This document shows, piece by piece, positions 10,601-22,600 of a DNA stretch of 64,000 bases. Positions within the stretch are counted from its first letter, which is position 1. Each line of letters starts with the position of its first letter. This stretch comes from Planctomycetota bacterium (GTDB taxonomy: Bacteria > Planctomycetota > SZUA-567 > H5-PLA8): the NCBI GenBank assembly GCA_015075375.1, contig JABTUM010000001.1:491201-555200 (forward strand). Direction: 5' to 3'. The notes under the pieces were generated by a model. That model was not told where the DNA came from, did no database searches, and saw only the letters and a program-made list of their open reading frames with translations. Made by a program: the position numbers and the translations under genes.

Positions 10601-10663
10601 TTCGGAGGGCAGGACCACGTCCTGCTCGGCCTCATCTTTTTTAGGTGTCTCGTTTTCGCTCAT
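7622..10663 (-). CDS. Transmembrane Ser/Thr protein kinase with coiled coil and C-terminal FGE/SUMF1-like domain
   Basis: 1013 aa. A low-complexity Thr-rich N-terminus (1-210) precedes a Hanks-type kinase domain (about 217-480) with glycine loop GEGGMG at 224-229, catalytic lysine K246, HRDLKPEN at 336-343 and DWG at 356-358 in place of DFG. One transmembrane helix (about 583-605) is followed by a Glu/Ala/Lys-rich coiled coil (606-760) and a formylglycine-generating-enzyme-like domain (about 785-1005; motifs LPTEAEWEWACRAG, LHGNVSEL, VRGGSW, CRSAYR). Only one of the two cysteine positions of true FGE is occupied (GGSWVN instead of GGSxxC), so the domain is probably a binding module. The gene begins 3 nt after the tpsA stop, so translation is likely coupled. 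Kinase-inside, FGE-domain-outside topology is inferred. Confidence 0.93.
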   Translation of the reverse strand: MSENETPKKDEAEQDVVLPSEQSEEELKTLLQEVWRNTIAPHEMNKVPLKSDQLKSDVTIVTAQALPQAAVAATVMGNGTSSAPKMNPRTVFSLPETQTVVGSTGSRLGVTGTKTQIDDPDAKAIETAATLMGPQGTKSPNKTPTQTARGTVTSRGSVTARGTTTTRSTSAKALLQAAKKLASISVSRLIVQEKSVVDKPVDAQPLDLDPEAGVADFEIERVLGEGGMGVVYIARQTAIDREIALKMIKPKMSQNPDIQAVFLAEAAVTGDLEHPNIVPIYDLGVTSDGVLFYAMKHAKGVPWKNVLTQRSQQDNIEILMKVADAVAFAHAKGIIHRDLKPENIMLGEFGEVLVMDWGLAACVKDGGKIGRLTPDNAAGGTPAYMAPEMATGNVELIGYVSDVYLLGAILYEIVAGVRPHAGKDMMDLLFNIATNKIQRTDKKGELIDIALKAMAAKPEDRYPNVKAFQDAIRSTQKHFESIALSDSSQERLNKALKTKEYEDFAQALFGFEEALQMWKSNKAAKQGALDTRLYYAKAAVEKEDLDLAASLIEPAKEKFGSFLNEIKSRMRSRDARRFRLRALTYGSAGLAALFLVGVTVAYFLVSDERDRAEVARQNAELAKKAEEQQRQEAENQRADAVRSKELAEDARVRAETARKEAVSQRERAEKALTDLAQEKSKVEEAYSKLEKQARELIEAQQAELEAKKKTELAELLKSEAQKKADEAQAEAARTGMLIKASEDWIFDGVEAQKRQTAAAAKLGKPAQLDLDLPKAAKLRMMLVPEGVFVMGSPAKESSRAAEEYLHQVMLPQAFWLSATEVTRAQWEALTGQPAPAMSEGGDLPDLPVVNVSYSDITSLLLPKLQPLAPEGYVFRLPTEAEWEWACRAGTNTAYAVGDDEAALRDAAWFRLNSRGAPHPVAQRRANPWGLFDLHGNVSELCHDAYDPNYYLTGAKEAPMNVDNEKFKVVRGGSWVNLPQHCRSAYRSYAHPDNRYDHLGLRVALAPKATSGGR

Positions 10664-10666
10664 GGG

Positions 10667-13600
10667 CTATTTCCCGTCGGGACCTTCCGGCTTGCGCCCC
10701 TTTTCCTGCGCCTTGTATTCTTCCAGGGTCGCAAACTTCGCGTCCTGGCCCACGCGGTCCTGCCGGTCGCGCGCATCCGCCGCCTCGCGGGTGGCCTGCT
10801 CCCGCGCTCGCTGAGCCGCCACTTCAAGCACCGCCCGATCCGCCGCGGCCGCCGGAGCGCCCGCCGGCTGCTGAATCGCCTTCAATGCCGCTTCCAGCGC
10901 ACGCGACGTGACGAGCAGCCGCTCGTTCGCGCGCTGCATGCCCTTCAGTGCGCCTTCCAGCGCATCCTTGCCCACGCGATCCGGACGGCCGTCCGCGTAC
11001 AGCTTCGCGATCAGCTCCGCCAGCGCCACGTTCGATTTTCGCACTTCCTGCGAGGCCGCGTTCACTTCGTCGATCAGTTTCTGCAGCGCCTCCCGCAGCG
11101 GATCGCCCGGCTGCAGCGAACGCAGCACTTTGGCCGCGTGGTCGAGCACCTGCTGCGCCAGCGTCAGCGCCTGTTCCGACGCCTGGAACTCGTCCAGCGA
11201 ATTGCGCAGGCCTTCGTCTTCGAAGCCCGTCGTCGAAGTCACCGAGAGCACCGTGTTGAACGCTTTCAGCAACTCTTCCGGCAGCGTGATCTGCAGATCG
11301 TCTCCGTTCGTCCCGAGATCGCCGCCCGCACCCAGCCCGTCCGGATCGTCGAACGTATCGATCCCGATGTTCACGTTCCCGAGGTCCGGCAGCGTAAAGC
11401 CGCCGTCCTGCGGTCCCATCGGAATCGAAGGGTTCAACTGAAAGGTCGTCGTATTCCCCGCTCCGCCCCCCGGCAGGATCTGGGCCGTGAGTGTGATGTC
11501 GCCCGATCCCGCGAGCATCGGATTCGCGGGGCGAATATCTCCCGTCAGCGTCGCTGTACCGGGCGGACCGGCGCCCGTATTGATCGCACGATCCACCTGG
11601 ATAAAGCCGCCCGGCGCGGCCAGCGTGACCGAGCCGCCCGTGGTCATTATCCCGTTCTGTACACCCACCGTCCCGATGAACAGGTTACCCGCCGTGCGCA
11701 GGTTCAACGTCGAGGCTCCGCCGCCGGTCAGGTTGCCGGCTAGGGTGCGGATCAGATTGCCGCCTTCCAGGAGATTGAAAGCACCTGCGCCCGTCAGCAG
11801 CAAGCGTTCGGACATGACGCGCGCGCCTGGAATCTGGTTTACGCCACCCGCCGCCACATTAAAGGTGGTCGTGGCCAAGCCTGCGCGGACTTCCTGCGCC
11901 AGGGTCAGCGTGTCGCCGGTCGTCAGCGTCAGGTCGTTGCCGCTCGTATCGATTCCCACCGTCAAGCCGACCGCTCCGATGATCAGGTTGTCCGCATCGG
12001 TAAAGGAAAGCGCGCTGTTGGTCTGCGCCGCCAGGACGTTCACGTCGTTCGTCGCGCCCGTCAGTGTGAACGCACCCGGTCCCGCCAACCGCAGCCGGTC
12101 AGCTTCCAGCGTTCCGCCCGTCTGCAGCGCGCCGCTCCCTAGCAGGTGAATCTCGAAACCCGCCGCGCGCAGGTCCTGCGCCAAGCCGAAGCCACCCGGA
12201 GCCGTCAGCCGGATGTCTCCTCCGGTGCTGATCAGCCCGTTCTGCGCGCCCACCGTCCCGATCGTCAGCGTGCCCGCGTCGGTGATCGTCACCGCTCCGT
12301 TGACGTTCCCCGCCAGGCGGTCCAGGGTCGCGGTCAGAGCGAAAGCCCCCGTGCCGAAGATTGCCAAGCCGCCGGCGCTCACCGTTCCGTCCGCGCCCGC
12401 CGCCGTCAGGAGGAAATCGACGCCTGCCGCGTTGAAGTTGTTCAGGTTCAAATGGCCCGCGTTGGTGAGATCCAAGTTTCCGTTCGAGAACCCGCGCAAT
12501 ACCGTTACGTTCGCGTCAACCGTCGCGGCGCCGCCGCTGCGCAAGTCCAGCGTCTGGGCCGATACGGTGCCGCCGCCCGAAGTCACGCCGCCGGCCGCAT
12601 CGAGGATGACCGTCGCACCGGCAGCCGTCACATCCTGGTTCAGCGCCAGGATGCCCGCACCGTTCGTGCCCAGCGTCACCGCGCTGCCGTTGCTGTTCAC
12701 GCCCGTTACCGCGCCCACGGTGCCCACCGTCAGCCCGTCGGTGTCGTCCACGCTCAGCGCGCCCGTCACGTTGGCCGCCAGTGTGTTCACCGTCGTCGTG
12801 AGGTTAAAGACTCCCGTACCGTTAAGTTGCAGTTCGTTCGACGTCACGCTGCCCGTGGCGCCGTCGGCCGAAAGGCGCAGCGAAATCCCGCTCGCGTCGA
12901 ACCCGTTCAGGTTCAGCGCGCCGGTGTTGTTCACGGTCGTCGCCGCCGCGCCCGTCAGAGTCCCCTGCAGCACGTTTACGTCCGTCGCCAGCGTGAACCC
13001 GCTCGCTCCGGCCAAGTCCAGCACGTTTCCGGTCACCAGCGCCGCGCCGCCCAGCATCGCGAAGTCCAGCGTCACATCCCCCGCCGCGCCGGCATTCACC
13101 TGCTGGTTCAAGGTCAACGCTCCGCCGGCTGTCAGGCTGATGTCGTTCCCGCCTGCAGTCTGCACGCCGTCCACGCCGTTGACGCTTCCCACGATCAGCC
13201 CGTCGGCCTCGTCGATCGTCAGCGGGCCGGTCACGTTTGCCGCCAGCGTGCCGACCGTCGTGTCGAGGCTGAAGATTCCGGTACCCGTGAGCAGCAGATC
13301 GGCGGCGCTCAAGTCTCCGTTCGCCCCCGCCGCGTTTACGCGCAGCGAATTCGTGTCCGCGTCGAAGCCCGTGAAGGTCAGCACACCGGCATTGTTCAGC
13401 GCCAGCGTGCTCGAACCCGTCACCGTTCCCGCGATCTCGCTCACGTTAAGCGCCAGCGCCAGACCCGCGTTGGTGTCGCCGGCCAGCGTCAGCGTGCCGC
13501 CAGCAATCGTCCCTGCGTTTTGCGCCAGCGTGCCGGCCCAGTCGAGGCTCACATCGCCCGTCCCCGCGCTCAGCCCGCGGTTAAGCGTCAGGTCTCCCGC

Positions 13601-16600
13601 CGTGACGGTAAGGTCGATCCCGCCCCCGGCCGTCAAACCCGACCCCGCGCCGACGTCGCCCACGGCCAGCGTCTGGTCGTTCACGAGCGTGACCGACCCT
13701 GCGCCCAGGTTGGTCGAAGCCACCGTATCTACCGAGGTTGCCAGGTCGAACGTTCCGCCTCCGGACAGCAGGAGATTGTCCGCGCTTACCGTGGATCCGC
13801 CGGCCGTCGTAGCGCCGCCTGCCGCATCCAGAGTTACCGTTCCGCCCGCACCGGTCGAGCTGACGTCTTCGTTGATCATGATCGCACCGGCCAGCGTGCG
13901 CAGGGTCACGTCGCCCGCGACCGTCAGCGGATTCACATCCACGGCCAACGCGCCGTCGTTGGTCAGCGACAGCGATCCGCCCAGCGCCGCGCCGCCGCCG
14001 TCGAGCGTCAGGATGTTTGTGCGCAGCGAGTACGCCGCGTCGCCCAGAAGCGTCAAGGTGTTGGCGTGCAGCTTTTCGCCGGCGTCTTGCGCCACCGGTC
14101 CGTCGGTGTCCAGCGTCAGGCTGTTCAGGCGCCCGCCCGAGGTGCCCACGTTGCCGTTGAAATCGATCCCCAGGCTGCCCGCGGTCAGGGTCAAGTCTGC
14201 GCCCGCGCCGGTCACATCGCCCAGCGTGATCCCGCCTCCGGCTCCGCTGGTCAACGAAGCCACGCCCGAAACGCCCAGCGTTCCGGTGAAGGTGATGCTG
14301 TTACCCACCGTAAGGTCGCCGGCCAACGTGATCCCGCCCGTCGAGGCGCCCGTCGAGAACGAACCCTTTAGGTCCACGGGGCCGTTGATCAGCAGATTGT
14401 CGCTGCCGAAGTTGACAGTCAGGTCGCCGGTTCCGGCCGCGCCCGTCGTATCGAACGCGCCCAGCGTGAACGTTCCGCTCGCCGGGTTCGTCGTCACCTG
14501 AACATCGTCCAGAGTGTTCGAGAGGGCCGTCAGCGCCTCGATCTGGTTCGCGGCCGAGTTCAGCACCACGTTCCCCGTGCCGTCCAGTTCCAGCGTATCG
14601 GTGCGGATGCCCGCCGTCTGCGTAATCCCAGTGCCGCTCAGCGTCACCAGGCCCGCGCCGCCGTCGAGCGCCGTGAGCAGACCGTTCACCGCGAGCACCC
14701 CGTTGGCCGTCAGCGTGATCTCGTCTGCCGTCAACGCCGACCCTACCGTCAGGCTGCCGCCGGTGTTTTCAAAGGTGATGCGGTCCGCGTTCAGGCCCGT
14801 ACCCGTCACCGTGATGCCACCGGCCTGGTTGGTGGTGAGCGCGATCTCGCCCAGCCGGTTCGGCGTCCCCAGCGTGCCAAAAGAGAACCCGCCGCCGGTC
14901 AGGTCAAGCGTATCGGCGCCGGCCACCGAGTCGTTCACGTTCGCCAGCGTGATCGTTCCGCCGCTGGCCCCTGCGTTCAACGTCAGGTCGCTGTTCAGCG
15001 TCGCATTGCTCTTGAAGGTGATGGCTCCGCCCGCGCCGCTCGTATCGATCGTCCGTTCGGCTCCGGCAAGCGTGTTGACGCCGCCGGCACTGCCGCCCGT
15101 ATTCCCAACATTCGATTCGACGAACGAGTCCGCGGTGATGTCCCCGCCCAGAGTCAGCGCGCCGGTGTGCTCAACGGCAACTGCGTCTGCGGTAATGTCG
15201 CCGGTCGTCACCGTCGAACCGGTCACAAAGGTCAGGTTCCCGGCCAGCGCGCCGTTGGTTTCAAGCGTGCCCACCGCGTTGTCCGCGTCGAGCAGGGTGA
15301 AATTCCCGGTCCCTTCGAGCGTCAGCGTCGTCGCCGCGATCCCCCCGCTTCCAACGGCCTGCGAGACGCCGCCGGCGGTCGTGTTCAGGTGCACCGTATC
15401 GGCCGAGAGCGTACCGCCCGTGTGCGAGATGGTCCCCGCTGCGTTGATCTCGATCAGCGATGCCGCGTCCAGATCCTGGCCTAGCGTGATCCCCGCGCCG
15501 GTATTCAACGTAATCGCATCGAAGCGCGTGCCGCCGCCGATCGCGCCGGAGTAGGTAATCGCGCCGGTATCCACGGTAAGCGTGATCGCGTCCGTATCCG
15601 CCGTGCTTCCGTCGATGGTGAAGAAGCTCAAGTTCCCCGCACCTGAGGTCGAAATCTCTCGGTCTCCGGAAATTGCCAGCGCACTGCGGAAGGTAATATC
15701 CTGATCGGCCCCGACGCTCAGATCTTGCGCCAGCGTCACCTGTCCGCCTTCGCCGCCGCCCGCCGCGTTCTCTTCCACGAACGAACCCGTCAGGCTCACC
15801 GCGCCCATCAGGTCGAGCGTACCGTCGTGACGCAGCGTCAGGTTGCCCGTGCCCGTCGTGTCGATGGCAAGCGTCGTGAAGTTCGTCGCACCGTTGTTGA
15901 AGACGATATCGCCGTCCACGCCCGCGCCATTGGTGCCGAACTCATCCACGCTGTTCGTATTGTTCAGCGTGAAGTCGCCCGTGCCTTCTACCAGCAGCGT
16001 CGTCGCATCGATGCTCGCCGTGCCCGACTGCGTCGCGCCACCCGCCGTCGTGGTGAGCGTGACCGTGTCGGCGGAGATCGTCCCAGCCGTCTGCGCGATG
16101 GTCCCCGCTGCGCTCACGTCCACCTGCGTCGCCGCGGTTACGTTCTGGTTCAGGGTGATGCCTGCGCCCGAGTTGAAGGATACATTGTCGAGCCGCGTGC
16201 CGCCGCCGATCGCTCCGCCCAAGGTCAGCGTGCCCGTGCCTAGCGTGAGCGTCACCGAATCCGCATCCGCCGTCGCACCGTCGATGGTCAAGAAGTTCAG
16301 GTTGCCCGCGCCCGACGTCGAGATCTCCACCGTACCGTCGATCTCCAACGCGCTCTTAAAGGTGATGTCCTCGCCGGCCGCGACGCTCAAGTCCTGCGCC
16401 AACGCAACCAGCCCGCCCGCGCCCGTGCCCGCCGCGTTCTCTTCCACGAACGAACCCGAAAGCGTGATGGTGTCGGATAGGTCCAAGGTTCCGTCGTGGC
16501 GCAGCGTCAGGTTGCCCGTACCCGTCGTATCGATCGCCAAGGCGGTAAGGTTCGTCGTTCCGTTGTTGAAGACGATGTCGCCCGCCACCCCCGCGCCAGT

Positions 16601-19600
16601 CGTGCCGAACTCGTCCACGCCATTCGCATTGTTCAGCGTGAAGTCGCCCGTGCCTTCCACCAGCAGGGTCGTCGCATCGATGCTCGCCGTGCCCGACTGC
16701 GTCGCGCCACCCGCTGTCGTGGTGAGCGTGACCGTGTCGGCCGTGATCGTCCCAGCCGTCTGCGCGATGGTCCCGGCGGCATTGATCGCAATCAACGACG
16801 CGGCATCCAAATCCTGCCCTATCGTGATCCCTGCACCCGTGTTCAACGTGATGCTGTCGAAGCGCGTAGTTCCACCAATGGCCCCCGTGTAAGTGATCGC
16901 TCCCGTGTCCACCGTCAGCGTCACCGAATCCGTATCCGCCGTCGCGCCGTCGATGGTCAAGAAGTTCAGGTTCCCCGCGCCCGACGTCGAGATCTCCACC
17001 GTCCCATCGATCTCCAACGCACTGCGGAAGGTGATATCCTGATCGGCCCCGACGCTCAGATCTTGCGCCAGCGTCACCTGTCCGCCTTCGCCGCCGCCCG
17101 CCGCATCTTCTTCCACGAACGAACCCGTCAGGTTTATCGCGCCCATCAGGTCGAGCGTTCCGTCGTGGCGGAGCGTCAGGTTGCCCGTGCCCGTCGTGTC
17201 GATGGCAAGCGTCGTGAAGTTCGTCGCACCGTTGTTGAAGACGATATCGCCGTCCACTCCCGCGCCGATGGTCCCGAACTCGTCCACCCCGTTCGCGTTG
17301 TTCAGCGTAAAGTCGCCCGTGCCTTCCACCTGCAGCGTCGTCGCATCGATGCTCGCCGTACCCGACTGCGTCGCACCGCCCGCCGTCGTAGTGAGCGTGA
17401 CCGTGTCGGCCGTGATCGTTCCGTCCGAATGATTGATGTTCCCGCCCGCGTTGATCGCCACCTGCGTCGCCGCGCTCAGATCCTGATCGATCGTGATCCC
17501 CGCACCCGTGTTCAGCGTGATGCTGTCGAAGCGCGTCCCGCCGCCCAACCCGCCGGTATAAGCGATGGACCCCGTGTCCACCGTCAGCGTGATCGAATCG
17601 CTGTCCGCCGTCGCACCGTCGATGGTAAAGAAGTTCAAGGTGCCCGCGCCCGACGTCGAGATCTCCACCGTACCGTCGATCTCCAGCGCGCTGCGGAACG
17701 TGATGTCCTCGTCCGCGCCAACGCTTAAGTCCTGCGCCAGCGTCACCAACCCGCCCGCACCGCCGCCCGCCGCGTCCTCTTCCACGAACGAACCTGTCAG
17801 GCTCACTGCGCCCATCAGGTCGAGCGTACCGTCGTGACGCAGCGTCAGGTTGCCCGTGCCGGTCGTGTCGATCGCCAGGGTGGTTAGGTTCGTCGTACCG
17901 TTATTGAAGACGATATCGCCGTCCACCCCTGCACCGTTGGTCCCGAAGCTCGAAACATCGTTCGCCTGGTTCAGCGTAAAATCGCCCGCTCCTTCGAGCA
18001 GCAGCGTATCGGCCTGAACCGTAAACCCGGCGTTCTGCGTCACGCCGGCGGTCTGCAAAAGCACCGTGCCGGCCGCGACGATATCCACGCCCTGCGTAAA
18101 GAGTTGGTCCGAAGTCAGCGTCAAATCGTTTAACGCCGCCCCCGCCGCCCCCAGATCGCCCCCAAAGGTGAATCCGCCCGATCCCGCGTCCAGGGTCAGC
18201 GACTCTCCTCCGTCCGTCGACCCCACCGCGCCGCCCAGAAATTCGATCTCACCCCCGCCGCTTGTAACGGCCAGATCTCCGTCCAGCGTCACCGTGTTGG
18301 TGAAGGTCACATCCGCGTTACTGGTGGTGATGCTGCCCGCCGCGCTCACCGTCCCGGCGCCGTTCTCCAGGAACGCACCGTCCAGGTTCATCACGGCTGC
18401 CGCATCGATCGTCAGCGCGCCGGCGGCCGTCAGCGTCACGCCGCCGCCGTTCGCCGTGTCCACGGTGCCGTTGACAAAGATGGTGTCCGTCGCGACGTTC
18501 AGCCCGCCCGCCGCATCCAAATCCACGGCGCCGTCAAAGGTCGTCGTGCCCGTGCCGGCGACCTGCGTAAAGCTGCCTGCCGTCAGGCCTACCAGCGATA
18601 CGTCGGTAGCATCGTCCACCTGGATTGCGCCAAGACGCACCGAAGAGCCAATAGCCCCCTGGAAGTCGATGGCGCCGGCAACGTCCAAGGTCAGGTTCTG
18701 CCCGCCCGCACCTGAACCGTCCACCGTGTCGGAAAAGGTCACGTCGCCGGCCGTGCTGGTGGTGAGCGCCACGTTGGCCTGCAATTCGACGGCGCCGTGG
18801 TAGTCCTGTGCTCCGGTGGTGGTGACGTCCGCGCCAAGCAGAATCGAGTCGGCTGTCACGTCCAGGCTGGCGAGGCTGCTGAGATCGCCGCCAAAGTCGG
18901 CCGTGCCGCCCGTGGCGTCCACGGTCAGATTTTCTGTGCCCGTGTCGCCTTCCACGGTACTCACCAAAGTCACATCGCTGCCGGTCAGGAGCACATCGCC
19001 GAAGAGTGTCACCGCGCCGTCGTAATTCTGCGTGCCGGTGGTCGTCACGTCCGTCGCCAGGAAGATATCCACGCCAGATACATCGAAGTTGTTCAGGCCG
19101 CTGACGGTGTCCTGGAAGTCGGCCGTACTCGTCGTAGCGTCAACCGTCAGGTCTTCGGTCCCCGCGCCACCGGAGACCGTGCCTTCGAACAAGATTCCCG
19201 CGCCGGTAAGCGTGAGGCTTGCGTTGACCTGAACGTTGCCACGGTAAGTCTGAGAGCCGCTGGTCGTGACGTCCCCGCCCAAGTCGATGGTGGTTCCGGT
19301 CAAGTCGAGCGTCCCGACATCCGAAACATTGCCGGCGATCTCCACCGCACCCGTACCGGCGTCCACCGTCAGGTCGTTCGTGCCGCCGTCGAGTGCCCCA
19401 TCGAAGGTCACGCCGTCGTTGGTCGTCGTGAAGATCGCGTTGCCGGTCAGTTCAACGTCGCCCGTGAACGTCTGCGCGCCGTCGGTCGTGACGTCCGTGG
19501 CGAACCGAATCGTGGCTCCCGTCACATCGAGCACATCGATCTGATCCACCGTGGAACCGAAGTCCACCGTCCCGCCCGTCGCATCGATCGTCAGGCTCTC

Positions 19601-22600
19601 CGCGCCCGTGTCGCCTTCCACGGTGCTCACGAAGGTCACGTCGCCCGCCGTCAGCGTGAGCGAGCCAAAAATCGTCACCGCGCCGTCGTAGCTTTGCAGT
19701 CCGGTCGTCGTCACGTCGGAGGCCAACTGAATGGCCGCGCCGGTGACGTCGAAGCTGGCGAGGTTGCTTACCGCGTCCTGGAAATCGGCCGTAGTCGCGC
19801 CGGCGTCCACGGTGAGGTCTTCGTCGCCGTCGCCGCCGGCGACGGTGCCCTCGAACGTGAGGCCTGCGCCCGTGAGCGTAAGGCTCTCGTTGATCTGCAC
19901 GTTCCCTTGGTACGTCTGCGCGCCGGTGGTCGTGACATCGCCGCCCAAATCGATTGTCGAACCCGTCAGGTCGAGGCTGGCCAGCGCGCCTACCACGCCG
20001 GTGATCTCCACCGTGCCCGCGCCCGCGTCGACGGTGAAGGTCTCCGTGCCGCTTCCGCTCACCGCACCGTCGAAGGTCACTGCGCTGTCGGTGGTCGTGA
20101 AAAGCACATCGCCGGTCAATTCCACATCGCCCGTATACGTTTGCCCGTTCACCGTCGTAACGTTATCGGCGAATTGGATGGTGTCGGCCGTCACGTCCAA
20201 ACTATCGAGGGTGCTCACGGTTGATCCGAAATCCACCGTCCCGCCCGTAGATTCAATCACGAGATCCACGCCGGCGGCTCCCGTCACGGTGGTCGAGAAA
20301 CTCACTCCCACCGCCGTCAAGGTCGTATCGTTACTCAGCGTCACTGCGCCTGTGTAAGCTTGCGTGGCCGTCGTGGACACATCGCCGCCCAGTTGAATCG
20401 TCGTTCCCGTCGCATCTAGGCTATTCAAACCACTTACCGCGTCCTGGAAATCCACCGTGCCTGTGCCGGTTACGGTCAGATCTTCTGCGCCGGAGCCTGT
20501 CACCGTGCCTTCGAAGGTCAGGTCCGAGCCGGAAAGCGTCGCCGTGCCGTTCACCGAGACGTCACCGTGGTAGTCCTGTGCGCCGGAAGTCGTCACGCTG
20601 TCGCCCACGCCGATGGTCGAACCTGTCGCGTCCAGGGAGGCCAAGTCGGTCAACGCGCCGGTGAAGGACACCGCTCCGGTACCTGCGTCTACGACGAAGT
20701 TCTCAGCCGCGGTATTGCCCGAGACCGCACCGTCGAAGGTGATGCCTGCATCCGAAGCCGTGAAGGTCCGATCACCGAAGAGTTCCACGGCGCCGGTGTA
20801 GGTCTGGGTGCCATCGGTGTTCACGTCGCCGGCGAAGAGGATCGCCGCGCCGGAGGCCGCGAAGTTATTGAGAAGATCCACCGCGCCCTGGAAGTCGGCC
20901 GTCCCCGTTGTGGCATCGACCGTCAGGTTCTCGGTGCCCGAACCGTCCACGTCGCCGGTGAACTCAATGCCCACGCCGGTGAGCGTCACGTCTCCGCCCG
21001 TAATCAGCACGTGTCCGTCGTACACTTGCGCACCAGCCGTGGTTACGTCTCCGCCGATCTCGATGGTCGTGCTGGTGCTGGTCAGGTTCAGCGAGGCCAG
21101 CGCGTTGGTTGCGCCCACGTCGCCGGAGAGGATGATGTCGCCGTTGCCCACGCTTACCGTAAGCGCTTGGCCACCATCGGTATCGCCTTCAATCGCGCCG
21201 TCGAAGGTCACGGTGCTGTCGGTGGTCGTGAGCGTCACGCTCGCGCCGACGATCTCCACGTCGCCGTGGTAGTCCTGCGTGCTCGCCGTCGTCACGTCGT
21301 CGCCCAGCTTGATGGATGCCGCCGTGAAATCGACCGTATCGAGCCCGCTCAGCGCGCCTTGCAGATCCAGCGCGCCCGTGCCTGCATCGACGACGAACCC
21401 TTCCGTCCCGCCGCCCGTCACCGCGCCGGTGATCGTCACGTTGCCGTCGCCGGCATTGAGGGTGATGTCGGTCTGCAGCGAAACGGCCCCGTCCAGCAAG
21501 ATGTCGCCGTCCAGCGTCGTCAGATTCTGGTGCAGCGTGATCGTGCCAGAGGTCGTGACGGTGATGTTTCCACCCGTCGCGGTCCCCGCCGTACCGGTGG
21601 TATCCAGCACGCCCAGCGTCGCCGATGCGGCGGTGACAATCAGGTCGCCGCCGTTCGTGCGGATCGTGTTGGAAGTATTTTCGAACGTGAACGAGGTGCC
21701 CGCATCGATCGTCAGCGAGCCCGAATCGAGGGCCAGTTCCAGCACCCCATCCGTCGTCAGATCCTTCAGGGTCACGCTGTTGGTGGCTTGAATCGTGACG
21801 TTCGCGTTCTCCGCAAGACCTTCCAATTCCGACTCAAAGATCACGCTCGTCGCCGGAGCGCCACCCGGGAAATTATTGGAAAAGTCGTTACTGTCAGGTC
21901 CCGTGTCGTCCCCGTCGCCGGTACCGTCCTGAATCTCGATATCCGTCGGATCCAGCAGCAGGGTCCCCAAGCTCCCGTTCGTGGCGGTAAGGTCCACCGA
22001 GCCGGCCATGCGCAGGAACGCCTTCCCGCTGATCTCCGTAAAGCCGCCGTCCCCGCCCTGCGCGCCGCCTTTCGCGCTCAACGAACCGTAGAACCACGTC
22101 CCCAGATCCGACCAGAATATGGCCGTCCCGCCGTCGCCCACTTCCAGCGCGTCCGCGTTGATCTCGACATTCGAGCCGACCCAGACGTACTGCGCGTTGG
22201 GGAGCGGGCCTTGGCCTTGGTAATTCCCGCCGACGTGGATCGTCCCGCCGCCCAGATCGCCGCTCACGTCCAGCCGCGCCGGACCGTCCAGAATCACCTC
22301 CGCGCCGGCGACCTCGATCGTACCGCCCGTCGATTTGCCTTCGGCGTTCAGCGTCCTCGCGGAAAGGGTCCCGCTGTTCACGATCCGCCCGCCGTCGGCG
22401 CGCAGCAGGATCCGCCCGCCTTCTTCCACCACGCTCGTCGCGTTCACCGTCCCGCTGTTGTTGATGGCCAGCCCGTACAGGTTGCCTTGCGCCACCAGTT
22501 CGGCCCGTGCCGCTTCGATCGTGCCCGTGTTCTCGATGCCCGTGCCGCCCAGCGTCTCGGCCGATGGCTGGATGTAGATCTGGTCGTCCGCCGTCAACAG

